A program made the translations under genes and the position numbers. Source: Flammeovirgaceae bacterium (GTDB lineage: Bacteria; Bacteroidota; Bacteroidia; Cytophagales; Cyclobacteriaceae). Taken from it: a DNA stretch of 64,000 nt. The notes beneath the pieces are model-generated. The model did not search any database, was not told the origin of the DNA, and saw nothing but the letters and a program-made list of their open reading frames with translations. The stretch is from the NCBI GenBank assembly GCA_013204595.1, contig JABMNK010000023.1, forward strand, positions 17,031 through 81,030, given 5' to 3'. Shown piece after piece: positions 1 through 8,840 of this stretch (its first letter is position 1; the number at the start of each line of letters is the position of its first letter).

Positions 1-2431
1 ATGAGACTGGATATCGTAGTTCCAAGACATACTTTGTAAAGAGGGTTGCTCCCAGGACGTTGTTAACGTCATCATAGGGAGTCAAGGAAGTAGCTTTTCG
101 GGCATTTTGTTGCGGATTTGGATAGCCACGCAATCCAATTACATCAGTTCCCAAAATAAAGTTTTGTCCGGTTAAACCATCCCCGCCAAGGACAAACCTT
201 TCAAACGGCCCAGGTGAGACGCTCTCCGAATAAGTACCAATAAAGCCAAAATGGATTCTAGGTGCCAATACGAGCTTGGGAATGAGGGGCAAATAATACC
301 TAAAGTCAAAATTCCATTTGTGGTACTCTACCCACTTATATCGCTCTTCTGCAGGGGTATTCTCATAGTCCATACTATTAAATAGGGAGTAAGGAGGCGT
401 CATATTTACGCTCAAAGAGACATCCGATCCGCGCTGGGGATACATTGGATTGTCAGAGGATCTTCTTGCTATGGTGGTGTTAAATACTATGCTATTGGCG
501 TCACCTGTGCTAAAGCCCATGGTCGAATAAATATAATTGTTTAGAGAGTACTTTGAAAAGGAGAGGGAATTACTAATGACAAAAAAGTCATCGGGCCAAC
601 TTGCTCTTCTGCCTAAGGATAAGGTCAATCCAGCGACACTTAATGAGCCATTAACAGTGTTGTCTTGAAACCCTACTAACCGTTGAATGGAATTATTATA
701 ACTAATTCCAAAACTATTTGGCTTTCTACCCCCCAACCAAGGTTCTTGGAAGCTGACGGTATAGCTCTGGTAGCGCAAGCCATTTGCTTGGGCTCTTACC
801 GATAATCGCTGACCGTCTCCCATTGGAGGAAATTTGTTCCATTTCAAGGCCTCTTTAATGGAGAAATTATTAAAGCTAACACCCAAAGTTCCAACGAAGC
901 CATAATAGCCACCCCATCCGCCAGATAATTCAATTTGATCACTTGGTTGCTCAACGAGTTCCCATTCTATATCGACAGTCTCGTCAGCGAGATTTGGTGT
1001 AGGAATTGGGTTTACTTTTTGGGGATCAAAATAGCCCAATTGAGATAATTCACGTTGCGTTCGGATCAATAAGTCTCTACTGAATTTTTGTCCCGGAATG
1101 GTTCGAAGTTCTCTTCGGATTACAAAGTCATTGGTTTTCTCATTGCCAGAAATAATCACTTTTTTGATGGTTGCCTGGCCCCCTTCATACACCCTCATTT
1201 CCAAGTCAATAGAGTCCTCAAATACACCAACTTCGATCGGGTCAATTCTAAAAAACAAATAACCGTCGTCCATATAAAGAGAGCTGACATCTATACCAGT
1301 GGGATCATAATTCAATTTCTTTTCTATTAATTCTAGGTCGTAGACGTCGCCCTTATTCACAGCGAGAACCTTGGCTAGGGTGGCGTCGTCATAGATAAAG
1401 TTCCCCTCCCAATTGATGTTTCTGAAAAAGTACTTTTTACCCTCCGAGAGGGTCACATCAATGTTCATGTATTTATCATTGATAGAATAATTGGTGTCGT
1501 ATTCTATTATGGCATCTCTATAGCCCTTTGAATTCAAAAAGGTAATAAGGGCAGCTTTATCGTTAAGGAATTCCTCTTTTACAAATTTAGACGGCTTGAA
1601 AAAATTAACTTTGGCTAGCTCATTAATACGGTCGCTAAAGTGTGCACCACCTTCATCTTTATGGGTCAGAAAATGAACAAGGTTCACTGGATTTAAAAGC
1701 TTTATGCTATTTGCCAAGATTTGGGAAGGCAAGTTAATTCTTGGGGTTTCTCCAGTCTTTTTGAATTTACTCCTCAGTTTTGAATCACTAAAATACTCAT
1801 TTCCATAAAAGTTGATGTCATAAATTTTTACTTTACGCCCTTTATCAACATTGATAATCAGTGCTGCGCTATTGCGAACGACGGAGTCTTGCCGTTGGGA
1901 AATGTTGACTTTGGCATTTAAGAACCCCTTTGATTCATAAAACTTTTTGACTGTTAATTGGGTGTTTTTGATAACGACGTCTGTGATGATTTTTCCTTTG
2001 GTGAGTTCAATGTCGTCTTCTAGTTCTGTGCGATGGCTCTTGCTAATGCCTTCGAACTCATATCTCAACAGTCGTGGGCGTTCAGTTAACTCAATGACTA
2101 GCCAAATTTGATTGCCTTCAATTTTAGTCGCGAAAATGGCTATATTTCCAATAATTCCTTGCTTCCATAACTTCTTGATTGCCAGACTAATTTCATCACC
2201 TGGAATTTTAATTTTGTCACCAACCTTAAGTCCAGAAAGAGAAATTAGGGCATTGTTATCCAAGAACTGGAGTCCTCGAATATCAATATTGGCGATCTCT
2301 AAAATCCTAGGACTTGAGTAGTTTAACTCAAGGTTATTGTCTGTTTTGCTGCGATTTTGACCAAAGATTAATTGACTATAGCCGGCCAGCGCAAAAAAGT
2401 ATAAAGGAATAAATAATTTTAGTAATTTCAT
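1..2431 (-). CDS. bamA: Outer-membrane protein assembly factor BamA (C-terminal end beyond the window)
   Basis: The minus strand reads as one open frame from an ATG at 2431 to the window edge. It is missing from the ORF track because its stop lies outside. The protein starts with a signal-peptide-like segment (MKLLKLFIPLYFFALAGYSQ), continues with repeated POTRA-type units (for example the pattern GGQATIKKVIISGNEKTNDF in the last one), and then a beta-barrel rich in aromatic alternating strands with the Omp85-type stretch VLGGDGLTGQNF. BamA folds and inserts beta-barrel proteins into the outer membrane. About 810 codons are visible, so only the last barrel strands are missing. Its ATG overlaps the uppS stop (TAATG), so the two are translationally coupled. 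I translated representative segments along the whole length and found no frameshift. Family assignment is secure. Confidence 0.93.
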   Translation of the reverse strand, partial: MKLLKLFIPLYFFALAGYSQLIFGQNRSKTDNNLELNYSSPRILEIANIDIRGLQFLDNNALISLSGLKVGDKIKIPGDEISLAIKKLWKQGIIGNIAIFATKIEGNQIWLVIELTERPRLLRYEFEGISKSHRTELEDDIELTKGKIITDVVIKNTQLTVKKFYESKGFLNAKVNISQRQDSVVRNSAALIINVDKGRKVKIYDINFYGNEYFSDSKLRSKFKKTGETPRINLPSQILANSIKLLNPVNLVHFLTHKDEGGAHFSDRINELAKVNFFKPSKFVKEEFLNDKAALITFLNSKGYRDAIIEYDTNYSINDKYMNIDVTLSEGKKYFFRNINWEGNFIYDDATLAKVLAVNKGDVYDLELIEKKLNYDPTGIDVSSLYMDDGYLFFRIDPIEVGVFEDSIDLEMRVYEGGQATIKKVIISGNEKTNDFVIRRELRTIPGQKFSRDLLIRTQRELSQLGYFDPQKVNPIPTPNLADETVDIEWELVEQPSDQIELSGGWGGYYGFVGTLGVSFNNFSIKEALKWNKFPPMGDGQRLSVRAQANGLRYQSYTVSFQEPWLGGRKPNSFGISYNNSIQRLVGFQDNTVNGSLSVAGLTLSLGRRASWPDDFFVISNSLSFSKYSLNNYIYSTMGFSTGDANSIVFNTTIARRSSDNPMYPQRGSDVSLSVNMTPPYSLFNSMDYENTPAEERYKWVEYHKWNFDFRYYLPLIPKLVLAPRIHFGFIGTYSESVSPGPFERFVLGGDGLTGQNFILGTDVIGLRGYPNPQQNARKATSLTPYDDVNNVLGATLFTKYVLELRYPVS

Positions 2432-3168
2432 TAAGCGTTTATTTGTTCACTGGTTTTTCCAAATCTTCGTTCACGGCAATTATAGTCGTTGATCGCATCA
2501 TTCAAATGACTTTTTCTGAAATCGGGCCATAATACATTCGTAAAATACAATTCTGAATAAGCCAATTGCCAGAGCAGAAAATTACTTATCCTCATTTCAC
2601 CACTTGTCCTAATGAGCAATTCTGGATCAGGAATATTTGACGTCGATAAACGGGTTGTAATAAGGGCCTCAGTTAAGTCATCGATTTGTATTTTATCATC
2701 TTTAACGTCTTTGGCAATACTTTTCAAAGCCTGAGTAAGATCCCATTTCCCACTATAATTTAAGGCCAATATTAAATTTAAGCCGGTATTGGCAGCAGTT
2801 TGTTCAATGGCCCTCAATAATTTTTTATTTACGCCATTTAAAAGCCCTTCAATATTTCCAATTGCCGTCAGGCGCACATTGTTCTTCATTAAAGTAGGTA
2901 ATTCTCCATTTATTGTCGTGATGAGTAGGCTCATTAATCCATCAACTTCGATTTGTGGTCGTGACCAATTTTCCGTTGAAAATGCATACAAGGTCAAGTG
3001 CTCAACGCCCAGCGCTGCACATCCTTCGGTGATATCACGGACGGCTTCGATAGCATTGTTATGACCAAAGATCCTCATGGCTCCTTTTTTTTTAGCCCAA
3101 CGTCCATTACCGTCCATTATGACGGCAATATGCCTTGGAATTTTACTTTCTTCTTGGTTTTCACTCAT
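2431..3168 (-). CDS. uppS: Isoprenyl transferase (undecaprenyl diphosphate synthase)
   Basis: This 245-aa cis-prenyltransferase condenses isopentenyl diphosphate units onto farnesyl diphosphate to make the C55 carrier lipid for peptidoglycan and O-antigen synthesis. The N-terminus carries the family signature HIAVIMDGNGRWA with the catalytic Asp near residue 19. RTSGEMRISNFLLWQ and the C-terminal RERRFGKTSEQ match the IPP-binding and dimer-interface motifs. Length is normal. It sits between the PorG-like gene and bamA in the minus-strand envelope operon, and its stop codon overlaps the bamA start. The sequence motifs alone fix the function. Confidence 0.97.
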   Translation of the reverse strand: MSENQEESKIPRHIAVIMDGNGRWAKKKGAMRIFGHNNAIEAVRDITEGCAALGVEHLTLYAFSTENWSRPQIEVDGLMSLLITTINGELPTLMKNNVRLTAIGNIEGLLNGVNKKLLRAIEQTAANTGLNLILALNYSGKWDLTQALKSIAKDVKDDKIQIDDLTEALITTRLSTSNIPDPELLIRTSGEMRISNFLLWQLAYSELYFTNVLWPDFRKSHLNDAINDYNCRERRFGKTSEQINA

Positions 3169-3268
3169 TATAAGGAAGTATCTTTTTTAAAAAGGATACA
3201 AAAATGACATTTTTTTTAAGAAAATAATAAATCATGAGCAGTATTTCCTATTTTTATGAAGCCTTCAA

Positions 3269-3988
3269 TCAGTTATTTGGTGTATAAGGAAAGGGACAAG
3301 GTATGTTGTAAATCATAAAACTTAACGAAAGTCCTGCAAAGCTATACCAATCCTTGTCTAAAGGATTTCCATATAGAAAATCTTTTTGAGTCAACACTCC
3401 TTCCGAGACGCCATCTAGGTTGTCAGAAAATGTTCTTCGAGCACCAACTTCAAAACCGGCCATCCACCTTCTGCGTATTAAATGTTTAAATCCGATACCG
3501 AAAGGAATGGTAGGCTGAACGGTGCTATAATCGGTAGCTGAACTAGCGGACTTGAACACTTTAAGGATGCCAATTCCTAGAAAAGCGTAGGGCGTCCATC
3601 GGACGACTGCACGCTTTTCTTTGTAATTCAAGAAATCATATTCGAGGACTGAAGAAAGGTCCATGATATCGTAATGAAACTCGGCGGCTCTTTTTTGGGC
3701 TAGGGCATCTATTGGCGTATTGTCTGAACCTTGTAACCCACCAAAACCTAAAGTGGTTTTCAGTGAAACATGACTAGAAAAATTTAATCTATTGAATATA
3801 TTGAACCCAGAATTCATGGTTTCAAAATGATAACCACGTGCCATGTCACCACTGTAATTGAAGACGCCTGTTCCTAGACCGAATTCCAGAAATTGGGCAG
3901 GGGCGCAATGTGTTAAGTAAATAAATAAAAGACTAAAGAAAATTTTCAATTTGAATGTGAAAACTGCGTGAAATGGATTTATCAACAT
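3269..3988 (-). CDS. DUF6089 outer-membrane protein, PorG-like
   Basis: The 239-aa product begins with a hydrophobic export segment (KIFFSLLFIYLTHCAPAQ) and continues as short amphipathic strands (FLEFGLGTGVFNYSGDMARG, YAFLGIGILKVF, PFGIGFKHLIRRRWMAGFEV), as expected of a small outer-membrane beta-barrel. The pattern and its place beside uppS and bamA match the DUF6089 family, which includes PorG, an outer-membrane component of the type IX secretion and gliding machinery in Porphyromonas and relatives. The PorG role is inferred from family and synteny; no other T9SS gene is in the window. The start at 3988 is an ATG but leaves a long N-region before the hydrophobic core, so an internal start near MLINP or later is possible. 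Confidence 0.72.
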   Translation of the reverse strand: MLINPFHAVFTFKLKIFFSLLFIYLTHCAPAQFLEFGLGTGVFNYSGDMARGYHFETMNSGFNIFNRLNFSSHVSLKTTLGFGGLQGSDNTPIDALAQKRAAEFHYDIMDLSSVLEYDFLNYKEKRAVVRWTPYAFLGIGILKVFKSASSATDYSTVQPTIPFGIGFKHLIRRRWMAGFEVGARRTFSDNLDGVSEGVLTQKDFLYGNPLDKDWYSFAGLSLSFMIYNIPCPFPYTPNN

Positions 3989-4016
3989 ATGAAGAAATTA
4001 ACGAATATAGAATCTA

Positions 4017-4892
4017 TTAATTGCGTTTGTCCAATCCCCAGGACAGTTTGTTTCTTAGTGTTTCTATAAAACTCACCCCCGCGACCTTAATTAAATTGGC
4101 GTTAAAGGGGGATTTTTGGATATTTAAGGAAATGGATTCATCAACTGGATGAGACCGAGAATCTAGTGAAATGAGAAAATTATTAGTCCTACTTTCCACT
4201 TCAAATTTCAATTCAGAGGAATCCGGAACGATCAGGGGACGAATATTTAAATTATGCGGGCTGACCGGGGTGATCACGAAATTTTTATTTTGAGGTAATA
4301 AAATAGGCCCTCCACAACTCAACGAATATCCGGTCGAGCCCGTTGGGGTGGCGACCATCAGCCCATCAGCCCAATAGCTATTTAAAAAAGCCCCATTCAA
4401 ATAGCTTTTGATCACGATCATAGCAGAGGAATCTTTTCGTAAAATGGAAAACTCATTTAAGGCATAATTGGCATTTCCAAAAAGTGGTAAATTTGTTTTC
4501 AGGGAAACAAGTGAGCGCTTTTCTATGGTATAATTGCCAACAAGTAAATTGTGCACAGCACTGGCGATTTGGTCGCGGGCGATGGAGGCTAAAAAACCTA
4601 ATCGACCGGTATTCACACCTAAGATGGGGGTTTCAAGGGCACCTACGTGGGTGAGCGTTTCTAAAAAAGTACCATCCCCTCCGATACTTATAAAAGCATC
4701 AAAAATAGGCAAATAGTTTGCAGGATGATAGATAGCTAATTCTCGTCCAGTCAGTACCTGCCCATTGTAATTGTAAAAGTCTTGCGATAAAAATAACTCG
4801 ATGCCCCCAGAGGACAACTGTTCAAGTAACTCAATTACTTCATCTTTAGAAGTATCATTAATTTTTCTACCATGAATGGCTATTTTCTTCAC
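4017..4892 (-). CDS. nadK: NAD kinase
   Basis: This 291-aa enzyme phosphorylates NAD to NADP using ATP. The hallmark ISIGGDGTFLE lies near residues 69-78. The downstream NE motif (ALNEFSILR) and the glycine-rich TPTGSTGYSLSCGGPI segment form the rest of the active site. Length is typical of bacterial NadK. It lies 3 nt downstream of the CBS protein and 28 nt upstream of the PorG-like gene, in a run of minus-strand genes (CBS, nadK, DUF6089, uppS, bamA) that is co-oriented and probably cotranscribed. Confidence 0.96.
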   Translation of the reverse strand: MKKIAIHGRKINDTSKDEVIELLEQLSSGGIELFLSQDFYNYNGQVLTGRELAIYHPANYLPIFDAFISIGGDGTFLETLTHVGALETPILGVNTGRLGFLASIARDQIASAVHNLLVGNYTIEKRSLVSLKTNLPLFGNANYALNEFSILRKDSSAMIVIKSYLNGAFLNSYWADGLMVATPTGSTGYSLSCGGPILLPQNKNFVITPVSPHNLNIRPLIVPDSSELKFEVESRTNNFLISLDSRSHPVDESISLNIQKSPFNANLIKVAGVSFIETLRNKLSWGLDKRN

Positions 4893-4895
4893 GGT

Positions 4896-5558
4896 CTAGA
4901 TATTTAAAAAACTCATGAGCCCTTCGTAACGTTCTTTGGTATTGGAATCATTAAAATGCTGGCTAAAGTATTCTTGGATATTATAGCCATTTAATTCAAG
5001 AATGGAGATCAAATTTGATATGTCTTCTTTATTTACTTTTATGGTCAATAGGACATTGCCATTATTTTTAGGATCACTGGCGATCTCGCAGCTGAGAATT
5101 TTGACATCGTCACGCTCAATGATTCTACTAATCTCAGATAAGGAATAGTCTCTATTCTTCAAGGATAAAACAATAATAGCTCCAGGTGCGCTAAGCGCTA
5201 AAGTAGTCACTAGATGGGCCAGCAACTCTTGATTGGTAACAACACCCAAGTAATTATTTGTTTCATCATTTACTGCCACCATTTGGTTGGCGAATTGCTT
5301 CAAACATTTGAAGAGGTCGTAATAATGCTGATTTTCTTGCACAACACTTTTTTCTCCTGAAAGTTCAAAATCTTTAACGTGTACGATCTCTGGATGACTC
5401 AGTATCATTTGTTCATTTAAAAAGCCACAAAAAACTCCCTTGACCACCACGGGAAGCATGGATAGATGAAATTCTTGCATCCAATCTAGCGCGCTAACGC
5501 TTTTATCCTCTTTTTTTAAGGTGGGGATGCTATGATTGATTAGTTCTCTTGCGATCAT
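4896..5558 (-). CDS. CBS-domain protein
   Basis: The 220-aa product looks like a tandem CBS-domain protein: an N-terminal half with DWMQEFHLSMLPVV and a second copy with CLKQFANQMVAVNDETNNYLG, each followed by the typical 'G.v...l' turn. The last third (residues about 135-205) resembles an ACT-like sensor fold (GAIIVLSLKNRDYSLSEISR), as in AcuB-type proteins. Such proteins bind adenosyl ligands and usually regulate a partner. The adjacent nadK (3 nt apart) makes nucleotide sensing plausible, but no partner is proved. Its ATG overlaps the ancestral stop of the broken hydrolase upstream (ATGA), which shows that the two were a coupled pair. Confidence 0.8.
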   Translation of the reverse strand: MIARELINHSIPTLKKEDKSVSALDWMQEFHLSMLPVVVKGVFCGFLNEQMILSHPEIVHVKDFELSGEKSVVQENQHYYDLFKCLKQFANQMVAVNDETNNYLGVVTNQELLAHLVTTLALSAPGAIIVLSLKNRDYSLSEISRIIERDDVKILSCEIASDPKNNGNVLLTIKVNKEDISNLISILELNGYNIQEYFSQHFNDSNTKERYEGLMSFLNI

Positions 5559-6310
5559 GAGGATACGGTAGTTTGTAAAAAATCAGAAATTAATTGATTG
5601 AATTTTTCAGGTTTTTCCATCATTGGGGCATGACATCATTCGTCAATAAATCGCAAGGTTGTATTTGGAATTAATCTATCAAATTCATGGGCCACATAGG
5701 GGGGGGTGATTGTGTCGTTAAGTCCCCATATTAATAGGGTTGGCGCTACGACCGCGCTCAATTCTTTGGCCATATTATTTCTTTGGGCAGATTTGGCTAT
5801 TGCTACGATACTTAGGCAATTTTGAATGCTTTTCATGGTATTAAATACATGATCAACAAGTTCCTTTGTAGCCGTTTTGGGATTATAGAAAGTATATTCT
5901 GTTCGCTCTTTGATATAATCGTAATTGCCTCTTTTGGGGTAAGACCCCCCCATGGAATTTTCAAACAATCCCGAGCTACCTGTCAAAATAAGGCTATTTA
6001 CTTTTTCTTTTCTTCGTAGCGCATAGATTAACGCTATGTGGCCCCCCAAAGAATTGCCCATCAAATGAACTTTATCAATATTCAACTGATCGATAAATGA
6101 TTCTACAAAATCTGTAAGTGTTTCAAGGCCTAATTTGCGAACAGGTAGGGTATAAATAGGCAATGAGGGTATGATTACCCTGTAATGCTGAGAAAAATAA
6201 TCTACTACAGCAGTCCAATTGCTCAGCTCACCAATCAACCCGTGCAATAAAATCATAGTATCACCTGCGCCTTGATCTAAAAAATGAAATCCGTTTTGCT
6301 CTTTTATCAT
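5555..6310 (-). pseudogene. Alpha/beta hydrolase interrupted by an in-frame TGA before its catalytic histidine
   Basis: The open frame from ATG 6310 gives 224 aa of a clear alpha/beta hydrolase: oxyanion motif LLHGLIGE, nucleophile elbow GNSLGG with Ser near residue 87, and acid motif WGLNDTITPP. It stops at a TGA at 5638-5636, directly after LRFIDE. The same frame then continues for 26 codons, CHAPMMEKPEKFNQL and on, to a TGA at 5557-5555 that overlaps the next gene's ATG. The family reads 'GHAPMMEKPE' here, with the catalytic His. The stop therefore removes the catalytic His and the last helix. The change looks like TGC GGT to TGA TGT, two adjacent bases. A truncated 224-aa protein may still be made but should be inactive. 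A sequencing error is the main alternative. Confidence 0.85.
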
Positions 6311-6327
6311 ATAAATTAGGGCATTAT

Positions 6328-6870
6328 TTATCCCAAAAGGACTAAAGTTTCATGCTTTTTAAGCATGTCAAATTTTTCAAAAATAGCATCGAAATAGGGA
6401 ATGAAGGATCCAATAGTTTCAAACACTTTTGGACCAATGGGTATAATATAGTTCAAAATTACCGAATTTTTTACTTGTTCGTGTTCGAATGCAATTCCAA
6501 GGGAATCAAAGATCCAAAATATCACACTAAAAATAAGTGCTAATTTCATTAAATTTAATAGGGCACCTAGTATGTTATCAAGGATACTGAACGGAGTAAG
6601 TGCTAGGATTTTTTTGATAGAGGTAGCGATTAAGTTTACAGAAATAATAAGGACGATAAAAATCCCAAAGAAAATCCCGACGGAGATCAAGTTAAAATAA
6701 GCATTATCCGAAAAAAATTTAAGGGCGAAATCCTCTGTAAATTCGACAGCTAAAAACAGGCCCAAAAAAAAAGCGATTAATGAAAGGACCTCTACAATAA
6801 ATCCTCTTTTGAATCCAAAGTAACCCCCGAGTCCAAAAAAACCGAGCAAAAGGATATCTACATAATTCAT
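6328..6870 (-). CDS. CvpA family membrane protein
   Basis: This 180-aa protein has four predicted membrane helices and the family N-terminus (YVDILLLGFFGLGGYFGFKRGF: first helix, glycine-rich turn, Lys-Arg-Gly). The second helix follows directly (IVEVLSLIAFFLGLFLAV), and others lie around residues 75-100 and 108-130. CvpA proteins are needed for colicin V production in E. coli and for envelope stress tolerance elsewhere; their biochemical role is not settled. The ATG overlaps the yqeY stop (ATGA), and the hydrolase pseudogene follows after 17 nt. Confidence 0.88.
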   Translation of the reverse strand: MNYVDILLLGFFGLGGYFGFKRGFIVEVLSLIAFFLGLFLAVEFTEDFALKFFSDNAYFNLISVGIFFGIFIVLIISVNLIATSIKKILALTPFSILDNILGALLNLMKLALIFSVIFWIFDSLGIAFEHEQVKNSVILNYIIPIGPKVFETIGSFIPYFDAIFEKFDMLKKHETLVLLG

Positions 6871-7319
6871 TTGGATAGTAGTTCTTTAACGACCTCAGCC
6901 AAATTTTTTCCATCTACTTTTCCTGACAGGACCTTGGAGGCTACTCCCATTACCCTGCCCATATCTTGCGGAGAAGAAGCGCCGAGCTCTTTTATAATAT
7001 CACCAACGGCTGCTTGTAATTCAATATTGGTCAAGGGTTTTGGAAGAAATTCTTCGATTACCTGGAGCTCACCTTGTTCCACGGCTACTAAATCAGGTCT
7101 GTTTTGGACTTGAAATATGGTTAATGAATCCCTTCGTTGCTTCGCTGCTTTTGATAATAGCTTTGTTTCCGTCTCCGAATCGAGCTCACCAAAGAATCCT
7201 TTCTCTGTCTCAGACAATAAAATTAATGATTTTATGGCCCTAAGGGCTCTCAGGCGATCCTTATTTTTTTGAAGCATGGCTGTTTTAATTTCCTGTTCAA
7301 TTTTTAATTTCAAGCTCAT
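6867..7319 (-). CDS. GatB/YqeY domain protein
   Basis: The start chosen is ATG 7319 (MSLKLKIEQEIKTAM); the track's longer version uses a TTG three codons upstream. The 150-aa product shows the YqeY pattern throughout: an N-terminal helical part (RLRALRAIKSLILLSETEKG) and a tail with LPKPLTNIEL and MGRVMGVASKVLSGKVDGK. The family is related to the tRNA-binding tail of the GatB amidotransferase subunit; its own role is uncertain. It is the first gene of the minus-strand envelope operon and faces pdxJ, 46 nt away. Confidence 0.93.
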   Translation of the reverse strand: MSLKLKIEQEIKTAMLQKNKDRLRALRAIKSLILLSETEKGFFGELDSETETKLLSKAAKQRRDSLTIFQVQNRPDLVAVEQGELQVIEEFLPKPLTNIELQAAVGDIIKELGASSPQDMGRVMGVASKVLSGKVDGKNLAEVVKELLSK

Positions 7320-7329
7320 CTTTAACAAC

Positions 7330-7337
7330 TATTTTTG
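7330..7337 (+). promoter_or_regulatory. Candidate -7 element of the pdxJ promoter
   Basis: TATTTTTG fits the Bacteroidota -7 consensus TAnnTTTG and lies 28 nt upstream of the pdxJ ATG, in the 46-nt gap between divergent yqeY and pdxJ. I see no TTG at the -33 position, so this call rests on the -7 element alone. Confidence 0.35.
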
Positions 7338-7365
7338 TGTCTTAAATAAAAACGTAAGCATATCA

Positions 7366-8079
7366 ATGACCAAACTTAGTGTAAACATCAATAAAATTGC
7401 AACATTACGCAATGCAAGAGGAGGAGACCAACCCAATTTGAAGCAAATGGCTATTGATATTGAGCGATTTGGTGCTGAGGGTATCACTGTGCACCCTAGG
7501 CCTGATCAAAGACATATCACCATGGAGGACACTTATGCTTTGGCGGATATTGTCAAGACGGAATTCAATATTGAAGGGTATCCAGATCAAAGATTTTTAA
7601 AAATAATTCGAGATATTAAGCCACATCAGGTAACCTTAGTGCCCGATGCACCGGAGGCAATTACTTCAAATACTGGATGGGATACTTTTGAAAATGAATC
7701 GTTTTTAAAGGAGGTGATTGCTCAATTGCATGAATATGGCTCCAGGGTTTCCGTTTTTTGTAATGATGACCCCAAAATGGTTGAAGGTGCTTTTGCGGTG
7801 GGTGCTGATCGAATAGAATTGTATACAGGACCCTACGCCCAGGATTACATGTTGGATCCAAAAAAGGCAGTAGCCTCTTTTGTAATGGCGGCGCATCGGG
7901 CAAAGGAGTTGGGATTGGGGGTTAACGCGGGTCACGATTTGGATTTACAAAACTTGAAATACCTCAAGGGGTCTATCCCATTTCTAGCCGAGGTATCTAT
8001 TGGTCACGCCTTAGTGTGTGATGCCTTATATTATGGCATGGAAAACACCATTCAAATGTATAAACGACAACTGCTGTGA
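7366..8079 (+). CDS. pdxJ: Pyridoxine 5'-phosphate synthase
   Basis: The start is ATG 7366 (MTKLSVNINKIATLRNARGG), giving 237 aa, the normal PdxJ length; the track's longer ORF overlaps yqeY. PdxJ condenses 1-deoxy-xylulose 5-phosphate with 3-amino-2-oxopropyl phosphate to form pyridoxine phosphate, the last ring-forming step of the DXP-dependent B6 pathway. Diagnostic segments are GITVHPRPDQRHI (catalytic His and Arg), TLVPDAPEAITSNTGWD and LGVNAGHDLDLQNL. The next gene begins at a GTG inside its last codons, so pdxJ leads a short operon with the hydrolase and the methyltransferase. Confidence 0.97.
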   Translation: MTKLSVNINKIATLRNARGGDQPNLKQMAIDIERFGAEGITVHPRPDQRHITMEDTYALADIVKTEFNIEGYPDQRFLKIIRDIKPHQVTLVPDAPEAITSNTGWDTFENESFLKEVIAQLHEYGSRVSVFCNDDPKMVEGAFAVGADRIELYTGPYAQDYMLDPKKAVASFVMAAHRAKELGLGVNAGHDLDLQNLKYLKGSIPFLAEVSIGHALVCDALYYGMENTIQMYKRQLL

Positions 8080-8840
8080 AACTTCATTTTACAAAATTCG
8101 GCTCGGGCCGACCGCTCCTCATTTTGCATGGTCTATTTGGGTCATCAGACAATTGGAAAACAATTGGGAACGCATTGAGCGCGCAACATGAAGTTTATCT
8201 TATTGATCAGCGAAATCACGGGCTATCTCCCCATAGTGATGCGTTTAATTATCAATTGATGACAGCAGATCTCTTAGCATTAATGGATCGAGAGGGGATT
8301 GATCAAGCTGATTTAATGGGTCATTCAATGGGAGGTAAAACGGTCATGAATTTTGCTACCCTGCACCCAGATAGGGTTGTACAGTTGGTGGTGGTAGATA
8401 TAGCCCCTAAGTATTACCCACCTCATCATGAAAATATTTTCGCAGGATTCCACTCGCTAGTACTCGATGAAATGAGTACCAGAAAAGAGGCTGACACGAA
8501 GCTTGCCCAGACCATAAAGGAGCCCGTTATTCGACAATTTTTGTTGAAAAATTTGCATCGTGAGTTGGATGGTACGTTTAGCTGGAAAATAAATTTTGAA
8601 GCTATTGAAAAAAATATGGACCAAATAGGGGCAGCACTCAGACCAGATCAGCTTTTCGAGGGACCTACCTTATTTCTGCGAGGGGCCAATTCTGATTATA
8701 TTGAACACGAGGATGAACGGCTACTTAAGACACATTTTCCAAATGCCAAATTAGTGAGCATAGCAGGTGCAGGCCATTGGATTCACGCAGAGCAACCGGA
8801 AATTTTAAAGCGGACTTTGGAAAATTTTTTAACTAAATGA
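8076..8840 (+). CDS. Alpha/beta hydrolase, YbfF-like esterase
   Basis: This 254-aa protein starts at a GTG overlapping the pdxJ stop. It has an intact catalytic set: oxyanion segment LHGLFGSSDNW, nucleophile elbow GHSMGG (Ser84), and C-terminal GAGHWIHAEQPE with the catalytic His. The early DQRNHGLSPH segment is typical of YbfF, an acyl-CoA/ester hydrolase of E. coli. The substrate cannot be read from sequence. It overlaps the downstream methyltransferase by 4 nt. Unlike the broken hydrolase at 5555-6310 this copy is complete, and the two are only distantly related. Confidence 0.9.
   Translation: MKLHFTKFGSGRPLLILHGLFGSSDNWKTIGNALSAQHEVYLIDQRNHGLSPHSDAFNYQLMTADLLALMDREGIDQADLMGHSMGGKTVMNFATLHPDRVVQLVVVDIAPKYYPPHHENIFAGFHSLVLDEMSTRKEADTKLAQTIKEPVIRQFLLKNLHRELDGTFSWKINFEAIEKNMDQIGAALRPDQLFEGPTLFLRGANSDYIEHEDERLLKTHFPNAKLVSIAGAGHWIHAEQPEILKRTLENFLTK

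Noticed and set aside
5636-5638. TGA read as Trp or selenocysteine (recoding) in the hydrolase
   Set aside because: Trp is TGG throughout, and many genes end in TGA with ATGA overlaps (yqeY/cvpA, pdxJ, DUF6150/prmA), so TGA is a stop here. The family does not have Trp or a selenocysteine at this site.
7276-7365. 30-codon N-terminal extension of pdxJ in the ORF track
   Set aside because: It overlaps yqeY on the other strand, has no PdxJ similarity, and the real start MTKLSVNINK gives the family length.
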